A DNA stretch of 64,000 bases from Betaproteobacteria bacterium HGW-Betaproteobacteria-7 (GTDB lineage: Bacteria; Pseudomonadota; Gammaproteobacteria; Burkholderiales; Rhodocyclaceae): positions 83,433 through 147,432 of the forward strand of contig PHCE01000014.1 of the NCBI GenBank assembly GCA_002840765.1. The letters run 5' to 3'. The translations under genes were made by a program, and so were the position numbers. Of the stretch, positions 45,154-58,938 are shown piece after piece; the first letter of the stretch is position 1, and every line of letters starts with the position of its first letter. The notes below the pieces were generated by a model, which saw nothing but the letters and a program-made list of their open reading frames with translations, ran no database searches and was not told the origin of the DNA.

Positions 45154-45180
45154 AAAAAGCCGGATTAATCCGGCTTTTTT
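45154..45180 (+). terminator. Rho-independent terminator after tRNA unit 1
   Basis: A perfect palindrome, AAAAAGCCGGATT pairing with AATCCGGCTTTTT, followed by a T; 10 bp after tRNA-Asp. Confidence 0.9.
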
Positions 45181-45248
45181 GTGCAGTCCGGAGCCTTGTG
45201 CTCCGGTCGGTGCCGAAAGGTACCGCGTGGTTCGGCTGTCTCTCGCGA
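45181..45248. other. Hairpin-containing spacer between tRNA units
   Basis: Two short stems are seen: CCGGAGC/GCTCCGG around CTTGT and CGGTGCC/GGTACCG around GAAA. No convincing promoter was found, although a terminator lies upstream; how unit 2 is transcribed is unclear. Confidence 0.5.
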
Positions 45249-45324
<76 letters not shown>

Positions 45325-45357
45325 CCAGCCGAATGCCTGCAGAAGAGTTTAGTCCGG

Positions 45358-45433
45358 GTCCCCATCGTCTAGAGGCCTAGGACACCGCCCTTTCACGGCG
45401 GTAACCGGGGTTCGAATCCCCGTGGGGACGCCA
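45358..45433 (+). tRNA. tRNA-Glu (anticodon TTC)
   Basis: A complete 76-nt tRNA: acceptor GTCCCCA/TGGGGAC, D arm TCGTCTAGAGGCCTAGGAC, anticodon arm CCGCC-CTTTCAC-GGCGG with anticodon TTC, encoded GCCA. It is the only intact tRNA-Glu of this cluster. Confidence 0.95.
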
Positions 45434-45461
45434 GAGGTTTTGGCGGTAAAGTAGTAAAACT

Positions 45462-45538
45462 GGAGTGGTAGTTCAGTTGGTTAGAATACCGGCCTGTCAC
45501 GCCGGGGGTCGCGGGTTCGAGTCCCGTCCACTCCGCCA
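45462..45538 (+). tRNA. tRNA-Asp (anticodon GTC), copy 2
   Basis: A 77-nt complete tRNA identical to copy 1 at 45068-45144, with anticodon GTC and encoded CCA. Confidence 0.95.
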
Positions 45539-45543
45539 ACATT

Positions 45544-45580
45544 GAAAAGCCGTTGAAATCGATGATTTCAACGGCTTTTC
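45544..45580. terminator. Strong terminator between tRNA unit 2 and fpr
   Basis: A perfect 17-bp stem (45544-45560 with 45564-45580) with a GAT loop, A-rich and T-rich ends; suits both the tRNA unit and the convergent fpr gene. Confidence 0.9.
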
Positions 45581-45599
45581 GCTTTTCCGGCAACGAATC

Positions 45600-46379
45600 C
45601 TACTTTTCCACGAAAGCCCGCTCGATTACGTAGTCGCCGAGCACCCCGGTGTGGTGATTGCCGACCTGGAAGCCACGGGCATCGAGCATGGCCGCGGTGT
45701 CGGTGAGCATGGCCGGACTGCCGCAGATCATTGCCCGGTCAGTCGCCGGATCGAGTGGCGCAATACCCAAATCGGCAAATAGCTTGCCTGATTCGACGAG
45801 GTCGGTCAGGCGGCCTTCATTGCGGAAGGATTCACGGGTGACGGTCGGGTAATAGACCAATTTTTCCTTGGCCCAGTCGCCGAAGAACTCGTGTTGCGTG
45901 ATCTCGTGCTCAATGTAGTCGTGGTAGGCCAGTTCATTGATCTTGCGGACGCCGTGCACGAGGATGACCTTCTCGAATTTCTCATACACCTCGGGATCGT
46001 GAATCAGGCTCATGAAGGGTGCGAGGCCGGTGCCGGTGGCAAACAGGAACAGGCGCTTGCCGGGTTTCAGGTCGTGCAGGACCAGGGTGCCGGTCGGCTT
46101 CTTGCTGACGATGATCGGATCGCCCGGCTGCAGGTGTTGGAGGCGCGAGGTCAGCGGGCCGTTGGGCACCTTGATGCTGAAAAACTCCAGATGCTCCTCG
46201 TGATTGGCGCTGGCGATGCTGTAGGCGCGGGTCAGCGGCCGGCCATTTACTTCCAGGCCAATCATCACGAACTGACCGTTGATGAAGCGCAGACCAGGGT
46301 CGCGCGTAGTGCGGAAGGAGAACAGCGTATCGTTCCAGTGATGGACGGAGAGAATTTTTTCGGTTGCTAATGTGCTCAT
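45600..46379 (-). CDS. fpr: Ferredoxin-NADP reductase
   Basis: A 259-residue FAD enzyme of the bacterial Fpr type, exchanging electrons between NADPH and ferredoxin or flavodoxin. The FAD motif is RPLTRAYSIASAN, the NADP pyrophosphate region is FLFATGTGLAPFMSLI, and the family ending VGNHHTGVLGDYVIERAFVEK is present (positions about 239-259; key residue pattern DYVIERAFVEK). It is divergent from a LysR gene, an arrangement like fpr-finR in pseudomonads, where the regulator induces fpr under oxidative stress. Confidence 0.95.
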   Translation of the reverse strand: MSTLATEKILSVHHWNDTLFSFRTTRDPGLRFINGQFVMIGLEVNGRPLTRAYSIASANHEEHLEFFSIKVPNGPLTSRLQHLQPGDPIIVSKKPTGTLVLHDLKPGKRLFLFATGTGLAPFMSLIHDPEVYEKFEKVILVHGVRKINELAYHDYIEHEITQHEFFGDWAKEKLVYYPTVTRESFRNEGRLTDLVESGKLFADLGIAPLDPATDRAMICGSPAMLTDTAAMLDARGFQVGNHHTGVLGDYVIERAFVEK

Positions 46380-46481
46380 GGCAGGTACTCGCAGTAAAAA
46401 CAGGGCATTGGATGAATCATAGGCTAGTCGACATATATGTATAAGCGGATAATTTCTCTATCCATTAATCACTAGATCGAT
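46380..46481. promoter_or_regulatory. Divergent promoter region of fpr and the LysR gene
   Basis: A 102-bp AT-rich intergenic region between divergently transcribed fpr and the LysR regulator. It holds short palindromes such as ATATATGTATA and several T-N11-A matches, expected for LysR binding. The exact operator cannot be fixed by eye. Confidence 0.5.
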
Positions 46482-47405
46482 ATGAAGCTCACCCTGCGCC
46501 AACTTGAGGTGTTCGCCGCCATTGCCCGCAGCGAGAATGTCTCGCGTGCCGCGGCGACAATGGCCATGTCCCAATCGGCGGCGAGTAGCGCCCTGGTCGA
46601 ACTGGAGCGCCAGTTCGACTGCCCGTTGTTCGACCGCATCGGTAAGTCGCTGCGCCTGAACAGCACCGGTCGCGGCCTGCTGCCGCAGGTCGAAGACCTG
46701 CTCGCCCGAGCGGCCGGAATCGAGGGTTATCTGGCCGGCGGCACGCTTGGCCCGCTGGCGGTCGGCGCCACGCTGACCATCGGCAACTACTTGGCGACGC
46801 TGGTCGTCGCCGAGTATCTGCAACGCCATCCCGCCTCGAAGATTGGCCTGCATGTCGCCAACACCCACGACATCGTCGAGCGCCTGCGTCGCTGCGAACT
46901 CGACATCGGCCTGATTGAAGGCGAGACCCACGACCCGGAGCTGCTGCTCGAACCCTGGCTGGATGATGCCTTGGTCGTCTTCTGCGCCCCCCAGCACGCC
47001 CTGGCCACGGCTGCTGGCGCCGATTCAGCATTGCTGGCGACCCAGAACTGGATCGTCCGCGAACGCGGCTCCGGTACCCGTGCCCTGTTCGACAAGGTGA
47101 TCGCCCGCGCCATCCCGGAGTTGCACATCCAGCTCGAACTGGAACACACGGAGGCGATCAAGCGTGCCGTCGAATCGGGTCTGGGCATTGGCTGCCTGTC
47201 GCGCCTGTCGCTTCGCGAGGCCTTCCGCCGCGGTAGCCTGGTCGAAATTGCCACACCGCAATTCGATCTCAAGCGCCACTTTTATTTCGCCCGCCACCGG
47301 CAACGCCACGTCAGCTCGGCCATGCAGGCATTCCTTGCTCTGTGCCGCGAAAGCAGTGGCAGCGCCCGCAATACCGACACGCTGGAACTACCGTTCATCC
47401 GCTGA
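46482..47405 (+). CDS. LysR-family transcriptional regulator (FinR-like position)
   Basis: A 307-residue LysR regulator. The winged helix-turn-helix covers residues 1-60 (LRQLEVFAAIARSENVSRAAATM, then SQSAASSALVELERQF) and the effector domain follows (GPLAVGATLTIGNYLATLVV, RERGSGTRALFDKVI). Divergent orientation from fpr suggests it controls that gene, as FinR does in Pseudomonas; the inducer is unknown. Confidence 0.88.
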   Translation: MKLTLRQLEVFAAIARSENVSRAAATMAMSQSAASSALVELERQFDCPLFDRIGKSLRLNSTGRGLLPQVEDLLARAAGIEGYLAGGTLGPLAVGATLTIGNYLATLVVAEYLQRHPASKIGLHVANTHDIVERLRRCELDIGLIEGETHDPELLLEPWLDDALVVFCAPQHALATAAGADSALLATQNWIVRERGSGTRALFDKVIARAIPELHIQLELEHTEAIKRAVESGLGIGCLSRLSLREAFRRGSLVEIATPQFDLKRHFYFARHRQRHVSSAMQAFLALCRESSGSARNTDTLELPFIR

Positions 47406-47512
47406 CGGCCTGGGGCGGCAACCCTTTTACAGCCACGTGCGTAAGGACCAGCATCTGGCCCTCGGGGTATAATCGCCCCCTTTGTCGACCCCGTTCGCGA
47501 CAGGAGTTTTCA

Positions 47513-48916
47513 ATGCAGCACCGCAACGTTCTGTCGCCATTCGTTCGCCTGCTCTGGCTGCTGTTGGTCACTGCGCTGTCCGGACTGCCGACGATGGCGC
47601 AGGCAGCGGAAGGCCCCCTGCAACTTGCCTCGACCCTTGGCCTGAGCAACGTTGAAGAACCCGGAATCAGGACCGACAGCCTCGTTCCTCTGGAAATCGG
47701 CTACACGCCCATCCACCCGGCGACCATTGATCTAACCGCGCCGACCGACAACCTGTGGGACCGTGTTCGTAACGGCTTTGCCATGAGCAACCTGAACGAT
47801 GACCTGGTGCTGCATTACCAGCAGTGGTACCAGAACCGCCCCGGTGCCCTGCGCAACATGGTTGAACGTAGCCGCCCCTACCTTTTCCACATTGTCGAGG
47901 AACTGGAAGCGCGTGGCATGCCAACGGAGCTGGCGCTGCTGCCGATGGTCGAGAGTTCATTCAACCCGATGGCCCATTCGCCGGCCCATGCCTCCGGCCT
48001 GTGGCAGTTCATCCCGGCCACTGGCAAGCGCTTCGACCTGGAGCAGAACTGGTGGCAGGACGAGCGCCGCGACGTTGTCGCCTCGACCAATGCCGCCCTC
48101 GACTACCTGCAGACCATCTACGACATGCATGGCGACTGGCACCTGGCGCTGGCCTCTTACAACTGGGGTGAAGGCGCCGTCAAACGGGCGGTTAACAAAA
48201 ATGAGGCGCGCGGCCTGCCGGCTGACTACGCCAGCCTGAAGATGCCAAATGAGACCCGGCACTATGTACCCAAGCTGCAGGCGCTGAAGAATATTTTTGG
48301 CAATCCGGCCCTGCTCGCCAGTCTGAATGTCCCGCCGATTCCCAACACCCCCTATTTCACCACCCTGGAAATGCCGCAACCGATGGATGTCACGACGGCG
48401 GCTCGCTTGGCCAACATGTCGCTGGAAGAGTTCCGCCAGCTCAACCCATCGCACAATCGGCCGATCATCAAGGCGGCTACGGAAGTCGTCCTGCCCGCCG
48501 ACAGGCTGGAAGTCTTTCATCAGAACCTGCTGAACTACCACGCACCGCTCAGCCAGTGGCAGGCCTATACCGTCACTCAACCCGAGCGCATCGATCAGAT
48601 CGCCAGCCGTTTTGGCGCCTCGACCGCCGAATTGATCCAGGCCAACGGCCTCAAGGGCAATGTTCGTCTCGCCGCCGGCTCGCGTCTGCTGGTTCCGGGC
48701 AACGGCTCGGCCGATAACCTGCACCGCTTGCTGGCCAACGACGGCTCACCGATCATCATTCAGCCGGAAGCGCGGGCGCGTAAGGGTAAATCGGTACGGG
48801 GCACAAAGTCAGGCGCCAGCAAGAAGGTTAAACCCACGCGCAGCACTGCCCAGAAGAAAGCCACTGGAACCCGCAAGCCGGTAGTCAGGAAGCCAGCCGC
48901 CAAGGCCAAGCGCTAG
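47513..48916 (+). CDS. mltD: Membrane-bound lytic murein transglycosylase D
   Basis: A 467-residue peptidoglycan lytic transglycosylase. A signal peptide ends near PTMAQAAE. The SLT domain has the catalytic Glu147 in PMVESSFNPMAHS, followed by ASGLWQFIPATGKRF and ALASYNWGEGAVKRA. A LysM module follows (AYTVTQPERIDQIASRFGAS, ELIQANGLKGN), then a long Lys/Arg-rich tail (KKVKPTRSTAQKKATGTRKP) that could bind the cell wall. No lipobox is present. CAGGAG precedes the ATG at 47513; an upstream in-frame ATG lacks support. Confidence 0.92.
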   Translation: MQHRNVLSPFVRLLWLLLVTALSGLPTMAQAAEGPLQLASTLGLSNVEEPGIRTDSLVPLEIGYTPIHPATIDLTAPTDNLWDRVRNGFAMSNLNDDLVLHYQQWYQNRPGALRNMVERSRPYLFHIVEELEARGMPTELALLPMVESSFNPMAHSPAHASGLWQFIPATGKRFDLEQNWWQDERRDVVASTNAALDYLQTIYDMHGDWHLALASYNWGEGAVKRAVNKNEARGLPADYASLKMPNETRHYVPKLQALKNIFGNPALLASLNVPPIPNTPYFTTLEMPQPMDVTTAARLANMSLEEFRQLNPSHNRPIIKAATEVVLPADRLEVFHQNLLNYHAPLSQWQAYTVTQPERIDQIASRFGASTAELIQANGLKGNVRLAAGSRLLVPGNGSADNLHRLLANDGSPIIIQPEARARKGKSVRGTKSGASKKVKPTRSTAQKKATGTRKPVVRKPAAKAKR

Positions 48917-48939
48917 GGGTGTTCCTCAGACCGGGCAAA

Positions 48940-50915
<1,976 letters not shown>

Positions 50916-50916
<1 letters not shown>

Positions 50917-52292
50917 CAGGCGGCCCTCGGGTCGAATGCGTCGCGCACGGCATCGGCGAACAGGTTGGCGGCCAGCACCAGCAGGAACATCGCGGCGAAG
51001 GCAGCGGCCAGCGACCACCAGACGACCGGCTCGCGGCCGAGTTCCATGCGCGCGTTGTTGATCATCGTGCCGAAGCTGGTCATCGTCGGATCGACGCCGA
51101 TACCGACGTAGGAGAGCACGGCTTCGGCCAGCACCAAGCCGGAGAAATCCATGACCAGTGCGATGATGACGATGTGCATCAGGTTGGGCAGGATGTGGCG
51201 CAGGATGATCCGCCATGAAGAAACCCCGAAAGCCTGCGCTGCCTGGATGTATTCGAGTTCGCGCAGCTTCAGCGTCTCGCCGCGCAACAACCGGCAGAGC
51301 CCGGTCCAGCTGGTGATACCGAGGATGAAACAGAGCGCCAGCAGGCGCAGGTCGGCGCGCTCGGCGGCGGTGGCGAACCATTCGGGATGGGTGTCGATGA
51401 CCACCTGCATCATCAGCACGGCGGCGGCGATCAGCAGCACGCCGGGAATCGAGTTGAGGACGGTGTACAGATACTGGATCACGTCATCGATCCAGCCGCG
51501 GAAATAGCCGGCGACGATGCCGAGCAGCACCGCCATTGGCAGCATCACCAGCGTCGTCACCAGGCCGATGATCAACGCCGTGCGCACGCTCTTCAATATC
51601 TGGTAGAGCACGTCCTGGCCGACCTTGTCGGTACCGAAGACGTGGTAATCACCGGCCAGCGCGAACAAGGGCACTAGCACCAGCAGGATCGCCGCCAGTG
51701 TCGCCAGCACGGCATTCCAGGCGAAGACAGTGTCGCCCCGCCAGACGGCCCGCCAGCCGCCGCAGCGGAAAGCAACGACGGCAGCCAGCGCCAGCCAGGC
51801 GAACAGTGCCAGCGCCCCTGTCCGCAGGGCGGTGGCGGCAACATCGTCGGCCAGCGTCGCCGTATCCGCCAGATGACTGGCACCGAATTTCAGGCGCGGG
51901 TACTCGCGCACCGTGCCCAGCCCTGGCCGCTCGATGCTTTCCTTGGCGTAAAGGTGAGTGGCGAAGGGTGCCGAATAGGTCTTTTCATTCTGCGTGCGCA
52001 ACGGAGTGACCAGCGCATCGAGCACCGACAACACCTCGATCGCATACTGGGTCTTTACCCCCGGCTTGCCATCGAGCGCAACCCGGTAATGCAGCGAGTC
52101 GAGCAGACCGATGACGATGAAGGCGAGCAGCAGCGTCGCCGAAGCCATGCCGACCCGGTTGGCACCAACCCGCCGCCAGGCGGCGAGCAGTGGCGGGCTT
52201 TTGGCGATCAGCACGCCGACGCCAATGCCGGCCAGCACCAGCAGCCAGACGAGCACATCGGACCAGAGAACGACCACCTGGAAGCCGCTCAT
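50916..52292 (-). CDS. yejE: Peptide ABC transporter permease (YejE-like)
   Basis: A 458-residue inner-membrane permease. After two N-terminal helices comes a large loop with KTQYAIEVLSVLDALVTPLR, then the transport domain with the EAA motif region LKLRELEYIQAAQAFGVSSW and RIILRHILPNLMHIVIIA. The long N-terminal part matches YejE rather than DppC. It overlaps yejB by 4 bp (ATGA). Confidence 0.9.
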
Positions 52293-53266
52293 GAGAAGCG
52301 TATCCGCGGATCGACCAGGGTGTAGGAGATGTCGGTCAGGATCAGGCCGATGATGTAGAGTACCGAGCCGATGAAGACCATCGAGCGGACGACGGCGAAG
52401 TCCTGGGCGTTGATCGCGTCGATGGTGTAGCTGCCCAGCCCGGGAATGCCGAAGAAAGATTCGGTTAGCAGCGAGCCCATGAACAGCAGCGGAATGACCA
52501 CCACCACACCGGTCAGGATCGGGATCAGCGCATTGCGCAGGATGTGGCGGAAGAAGACGATGGTTTCCGGCAAGCCCTTGGCGCGAGCGGTGCGCACGTA
52601 ATCCTTGCTCACTTCTTCGAGGAAGATGGTGCGGTACCAGCGCGTGGACGAGCCGATACCGGAGACGACGCCGATGACCACCGGCAGGATCAGGAAGCGC
52701 CAGGCATCGAGGCCGTCGCCGAAACCGGATATGGGTACCAGCCGCCATATTTTGGCGATCAGGTACTGGCCACCAATGATGTAGAACAGCCCGGAAATGG
52801 ACATCGCCGCGACGCACAGCACGACGCCCCAGAAATCGAAGGCGGTGGCGCGGAAGAAAGCCAGCGTCAGGGCGAAAGTGATGGTGACGAAGAGGCCGAG
52901 GATGAAGGTCGGCAGCGCGATGGCCAGCGACGGCACCATGCGCGCGCTGATCTCGCGGGCGATGTCGCGGCCGTCCTCGGCGCGGCCGAAGTCGCCGACG
53001 AACATGCGTGCCGACTTCTCGAAGAAGATGGTATCGGTCACGGTATCGAGCCCGCCGGCCGCGGCATTGACGAATAGCGGCTTGTCGTAGCCGCGCTCAA
53101 CCTTCCACTTCTCGATCGCCTCCGGGGTCACCCGCTTGACCCCGAGCTGCATGCGCGCCATGTCGTCCGGCGTGTTCACGACGAAGAACAGCGCAAAGGT
53201 GATCAGGTTGACGCCGATCAGAATGGGGATGGCGTACAGCAGGCGGCGGACGATGTAGGCGAGCAT
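52289..53266 (-). CDS. yejB: Peptide ABC transporter permease (YejB-like)
   Basis: A 325-residue DppB-type permease: AYIVRRLLYAIPILIGVNLITFALFF at the N-terminus (positions 3-28), then VSKDYVRTARAKGLPETIVFFRHI (EAA loop) and the ending YTLVDPRIRF. It forms the membrane channel with YejE. The solute-binding protein YejA, usually next to these genes, is not in this window. Confidence 0.9.
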   Translation of the reverse strand: MLAYIVRRLLYAIPILIGVNLITFALFFVVNTPDDMARMQLGVKRVTPEAIEKWKVERGYDKPLFVNAAAGGLDTVTDTIFFEKSARMFVGDFGRAEDGRDIAREISARMVPSLAIALPTFILGLFVTITFALTLAFFRATAFDFWGVVLCVAAMSISGLFYIIGGQYLIAKIWRLVPISGFGDGLDAWRFLILPVVIGVVSGIGSSTRWYRTIFLEEVSKDYVRTARAKGLPETIVFFRHILRNALIPILTGVVVVIPLLFMGSLLTESFFGIPGLGSYTIDAINAQDFAVVRSMVFIGSVLYIIGLILTDISYTLVDPRIRFS

Positions 53267-53274
53267 TGGCCGGA

Positions 53275-54786
53275 TTATAGAATGAGCAGGAGCGTGGCAA
53301 TCAGCGCGATCGCCCAGGCCGCCACCGCGTAGTCCGAGCGCAGGGGCGACTCCTTCGGCGAATGTGGATCGCGCAACTCAGCCGGGAACGGCCGCGGCGG
53401 CACCGGGATGATCTGCCGTTGGGCCGGGTCTTCCGGTATCCGTGCCCGGTATTCAACGCTGTTCTCCGCCGGGCTGTCGCCCCAGGCGCGGCTGGAAGGA
53501 AACTGCGGCACGCGCACCAGCAGGATTTCGTCGATGTCCTCGGCCAGCCGGCGCTCGAAATCGCTCAGATCACGCTCGCTTTCACCGCGCACCAGGCGCA
53601 GCAGGTCGGCCCCGGCCTCAGCGAAGGCCACCGCCGGATAAAGCCGTGTCCTGTCCTCGGTCAGGTAGTCGAACATCGCCTTGCCCTTGGCCAGGCTGCG
53701 ATCGCGCAGGGCGAGCAGCGGCAGGCCGAAAATCGCCGTCAGCCAGCTTTCACCGCCGCGCGCCGGCACCTGCCAGCCGAGCGCCCGCGCCGTCGTCACG
53801 CTGATCCCGGTGCAGTTGGCCCGCGCGTGCTGATAAGAGAACTGATGCCGGTAGAACTGGTTGTACACGCGGCCGAAGACCGCCTGCAGATGGATGGCCG
53901 CCTCCGGCCGGCGCAGCGTCGCCACCAGCAGCCACGACGGTCGGTACCAGGCCTGGCCGCTGTTCAGGTCGCCGAGGTAGTTGTCGAGCGGCACCGGCGC
54001 CGCCAGGATGCCCTTCTCGCTTTCCACATCAAGCGAGTAGAAGTTGTTCACCAGCCAGTCATCGATTGCCCCGCCCTCACCGACGCACCCGGTCATCAGT
54101 GCGAAATGGCCGCTGTGCGCCTCGTCGTCATCGCCCTGGGCGCCGTTCAGCATTAGCCCGAGCACCGGCTGGCCGGGCTGGACGCCGTTACTACCCGGCC
54201 GCCGCCACACCGACTCCACCGAAAACGGCTCGCGTGCCCCGCCCTGCGGCCGCTCCCGAATCCACGCCCGCAATGCTGCCGGCTCGGCGGCCAATGCCAG
54301 CGCGGGGGCCTGTTCGGGCAGAGCGAAGGCTTCCGGCCAGAAAGTCCGGGCAACGAAAGCGCCGTCCTCGTGCCAGCCGCGCAGCTTCAGCCGTTTGCCC
54401 TGGAAGAAGTCGAGGCTGCTGGCATCGAACCAGGAGCGATTGAGTGGCAGCCGTGGCGCCAGGCGCGTCTCCCGCGCCCTATCGGCACCCAGCAACTGAC
54501 TACCGTCAGCAGACAGACCGGCGTGACGCAACACCTCCGGCGCCCCCAGCCAGATCAGCGGCGGATAAGCAGCATCGGCACCGATTGCAGTCTGCCGCCG
54601 CCAGGCGGCGAGATCAGCCGCCAACGACAATTCCGGCGTAAAACCAGCCAGCGGCATGCCCGGCGCCGGCACGGCAATGGTTTCGTCGCGGAAATACCAG
54701 AGGGCTTGCGGCAAACTGTTGCAGTCGGCACAGCGACCGCTGGTGACGACAAAATGCGATGCGGGATACAGGCCGTAGACAGACAT
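53275..54786 (-). CDS. Large uncharacterised protein, possibly a permuted papain-like fold, with C-terminal anchor
   Basis: A 503-residue protein with no N-terminal signal visible and one C-terminal membrane helix (YAVAAWAIALIATLLLIL). CADCNSLP near residue 19 is a CxxC motif. The middle has HSGHFALMTGCVGEGG, with a conserved-looking His, and later QHARANCTGISVTTARALGW. The order His-then-Cys in NCT resembles circularly permuted NlpC/P60 or DUF4105-like enzymes, but similarity is weak and unproved. It lies 8 bp upstream of yejB on the same strand, so it may be cotranscribed with the peptide transporter in the place usually held by yejA. Confidence 0.55.
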   Translation of the reverse strand: MSVYGLYPASHFVVTSGRCADCNSLPQALWYFRDETIAVPAPGMPLAGFTPELSLAADLAAWRRQTAIGADAAYPPLIWLGAPEVLRHAGLSADGSQLLGADRARETRLAPRLPLNRSWFDASSLDFFQGKRLKLRGWHEDGAFVARTFWPEAFALPEQAPALALAAEPAALRAWIRERPQGGAREPFSVESVWRRPGSNGVQPGQPVLGLMLNGAQGDDDEAHSGHFALMTGCVGEGGAIDDWLVNNFYSLDVESEKGILAAPVPLDNYLGDLNSGQAWYRPSWLLVATLRRPEAAIHLQAVFGRVYNQFYRHQFSYQHARANCTGISVTTARALGWQVPARGGESWLTAIFGLPLLALRDRSLAKGKAMFDYLTEDRTRLYPAVAFAEAGADLLRLVRGESERDLSDFERRLAEDIDEILLVRVPQFPSSRAWGDSPAENSVEYRARIPEDPAQRQIIPVPPRPFPAELRDPHSPKESPLRSDYAVAAWAIALIATLLLIL

Positions 54787-54904
54787 GCCGGCATTCTGCC
54801 CGAAAGCGCCGAGCTGTTCAGGATTGCGTTATCTGGGTAAAGTGACACGCGTCGGCAGGGGCATTCCAAACACAAAGCCTCCCGGCAGCTACAACCCGGG
54901 CAAC

Positions 54905-54928
54905 AAAAAAGCACCCCGAAAGGTGCTT
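54905..54928 (-). terminator. Terminator of tRNA-Ser
   Basis: On the minus strand AAGCACC (54928-54922) pairs with GGTGCTT (54915-54909) around TTTCGG, followed by a T run. It lies 15 bp after the tRNA 3' end. Confidence 0.85.
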
Positions 54929-54943
54929 GATTGTTTGGTCGCT

Positions 54944-55031
<88 letters not shown>

Positions 55032-55043
55032 GAAGCGGGCCGC

Positions 55044-55071
55044 ATAATAGCACAACAGATGTCGGTGACAA
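55044..55071 (-). promoter_or_regulatory. Promoter of tRNA-Ser
   Basis: On the minus strand TTGTCA (55071-55066), 16-bp spacer, TATTAT (55049-55044). It overlaps the first codons of mltF. Confidence 0.6.
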
Positions 55072-56480
55072 AAAAACTATTACTACTGATCGTGGCGCTT
55101 GTCGTCGCTGCCTGCGGAGACTGGCTGGCGGCGCCCCTGCCCTTTCCGACGCCGGCCCAGCATGACCTGGTGGTCCTCACCCGACCGGGTCCGCTGACCC
55201 ATACCGGTGACGAAACAACCGGCATCAGCGGGCTTGAACGCGATATCGCGGAAGCCTTTGCCCAGGAACTCGGCGTTGGCGTGCAGTTCAAGGTGGTCCA
55301 TCCGGAAGATCTGGAAGAGAGCGTTGCCGACGGCGGCTACCATATCGCCGCCGCCTGGCTGTCGCCGCTGGCTGATGCCGCCATCGCGGCGACGCCACCG
55401 CTGTTCATGACGCGTGACGTGCTGGCCCAGCACGATGCCGCGCTGCCGCTGACCGATGTTGGCCAACTATCCGGCAAGACGGTGCACGTCATGGCCGGCT
55501 CGCGGCAGGCGGCAACCCTGCGCCAGCTGGCAGCAACAACCGCCGAAATAAGCATTGTCGAGGTCGGCCAGGGAAGCATTCTCGACCTGCTCGAAAAATT
55601 GGGCGAGGGCCAGATCGAGTACGTGGTGATGGACGGGCACATGGAAGACCTGGCCAACCAGTTCGTCCCCCGACTGCGCACCTCGCTGCGGCTGAGTGAG
55701 GAGCAGCCCATCGTCTGGCTGCTGGGCCCGCAACCCAATGCCGAACTGGCCAGCCGCGCCAATGCCTTTGTCGAGCGCATCCGGCGCGACGGCACCCTGG
55801 CCCGCCTGGAAGAACGCTATTTCGGTCATGTCCGTCGCCTCAAGCAGGTCGACGTCACCCGGTTTCTCGGCACGATGGAAAGCACGCTGCCCAAACTGCG
55901 CCCCCTGTTCCAGGCCGCCGAAGCGGCGAGCGGCCTCGATTGGCGGCTGCTCGCCGCCGTCGCCTATCAGGAATCGCACTGGGACTCGAATGCCACCAGT
56001 TACACCAACGTCCGCGGCATCATGATGCTCACCGAGGAAACCGCCGACCGCCTGGGGGTCAGCAACCGCCTTGACCCGCGCCAGAGCATCATGGCTGGCG
56101 CCCGCTATATCAACATCCTGCGCGACATGCTGCCCGACGAAGTCGGCGAACCCGACCGCACCTGGCTGGCACTGGCCGCCTACAACATCGGCCCCGGCCA
56201 CATGAACGGGGCGCGCACCATCGCCAAACAGCTGAAAGCCGATCCCAACACCTGGTACGACATGAAGCGCATCCTGCCGCTACTGGCCAAGCCGCAATAC
56301 TACGCACGCCTGAAAGCCGGCCGGGCGCGCGGCGGCGAAGCGGTGATCCTGGTGGAGAACATCCGCAGCTACTACGACATCCTGCTGCGCAATGAAACGC
56401 CGCTGAATGGTTTGCAGCCGAAAATGGAGGGCATGTTCGGCAGCCAAAACGACATACCTACCCTGAAACTGGGCCCGTAG
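55059..56480 (+). CDS. mltF: Membrane-bound lytic murein transglycosylase F
   Basis: A 473-residue lipoprotein: signal peptide MSVTKKLLLLIVALVVAACG with lipobox VAAC. Residues about 35-265 form a solute-binding-protein-like regulatory domain (DLVVLTRPGPLTHTG, GLERDIAEAFAQELGV, VMDGHMEDLANQF). The C-terminal SLT domain has catalytic Glu305 in AYQESHWDSNATSY, then RGIMMLTEETADRLGV and LAAYNIGPGHMNGA. This architecture is diagnostic of MltF, which cleaves peptidoglycan from the inner face of the outer membrane. Confidence 0.95.
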   Translation: MSVTKKLLLLIVALVVAACGDWLAAPLPFPTPAQHDLVVLTRPGPLTHTGDETTGISGLERDIAEAFAQELGVGVQFKVVHPEDLEESVADGGYHIAAAWLSPLADAAIAATPPLFMTRDVLAQHDAALPLTDVGQLSGKTVHVMAGSRQAATLRQLAATTAEISIVEVGQGSILDLLEKLGEGQIEYVVMDGHMEDLANQFVPRLRTSLRLSEEQPIVWLLGPQPNAELASRANAFVERIRRDGTLARLEERYFGHVRRLKQVDVTRFLGTMESTLPKLRPLFQAAEAASGLDWRLLAAVAYQESHWDSNATSYTNVRGIMMLTEETADRLGVSNRLDPRQSIMAGARYINILRDMLPDEVGEPDRTWLALAAYNIGPGHMNGARTIAKQLKADPNTWYDMKRILPLLAKPQYYARLKAGRARGGEAVILVENIRSYYDILLRNETPLNGLQPKMEGMFGSQNDIPTLKLGP

Positions 56481-56492
56481 GCCCAGGGGTGA

Positions 56493-58404
<1,912 letters not shown>

Positions 58405-58449
58405 ACTCGGGTCAGCCCCTGACGGGAGCGCTGGCGGAAGCTGAAATGA

Positions 58450-58936
<487 letters not shown>

Positions 58937-58938
58937 CG

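Noticed and set aside
47468..47473. TATAAT before mltD
   Set aside because: A good -10 match but no -35-like hexamer at 16-18 bp; promoter not claimed.
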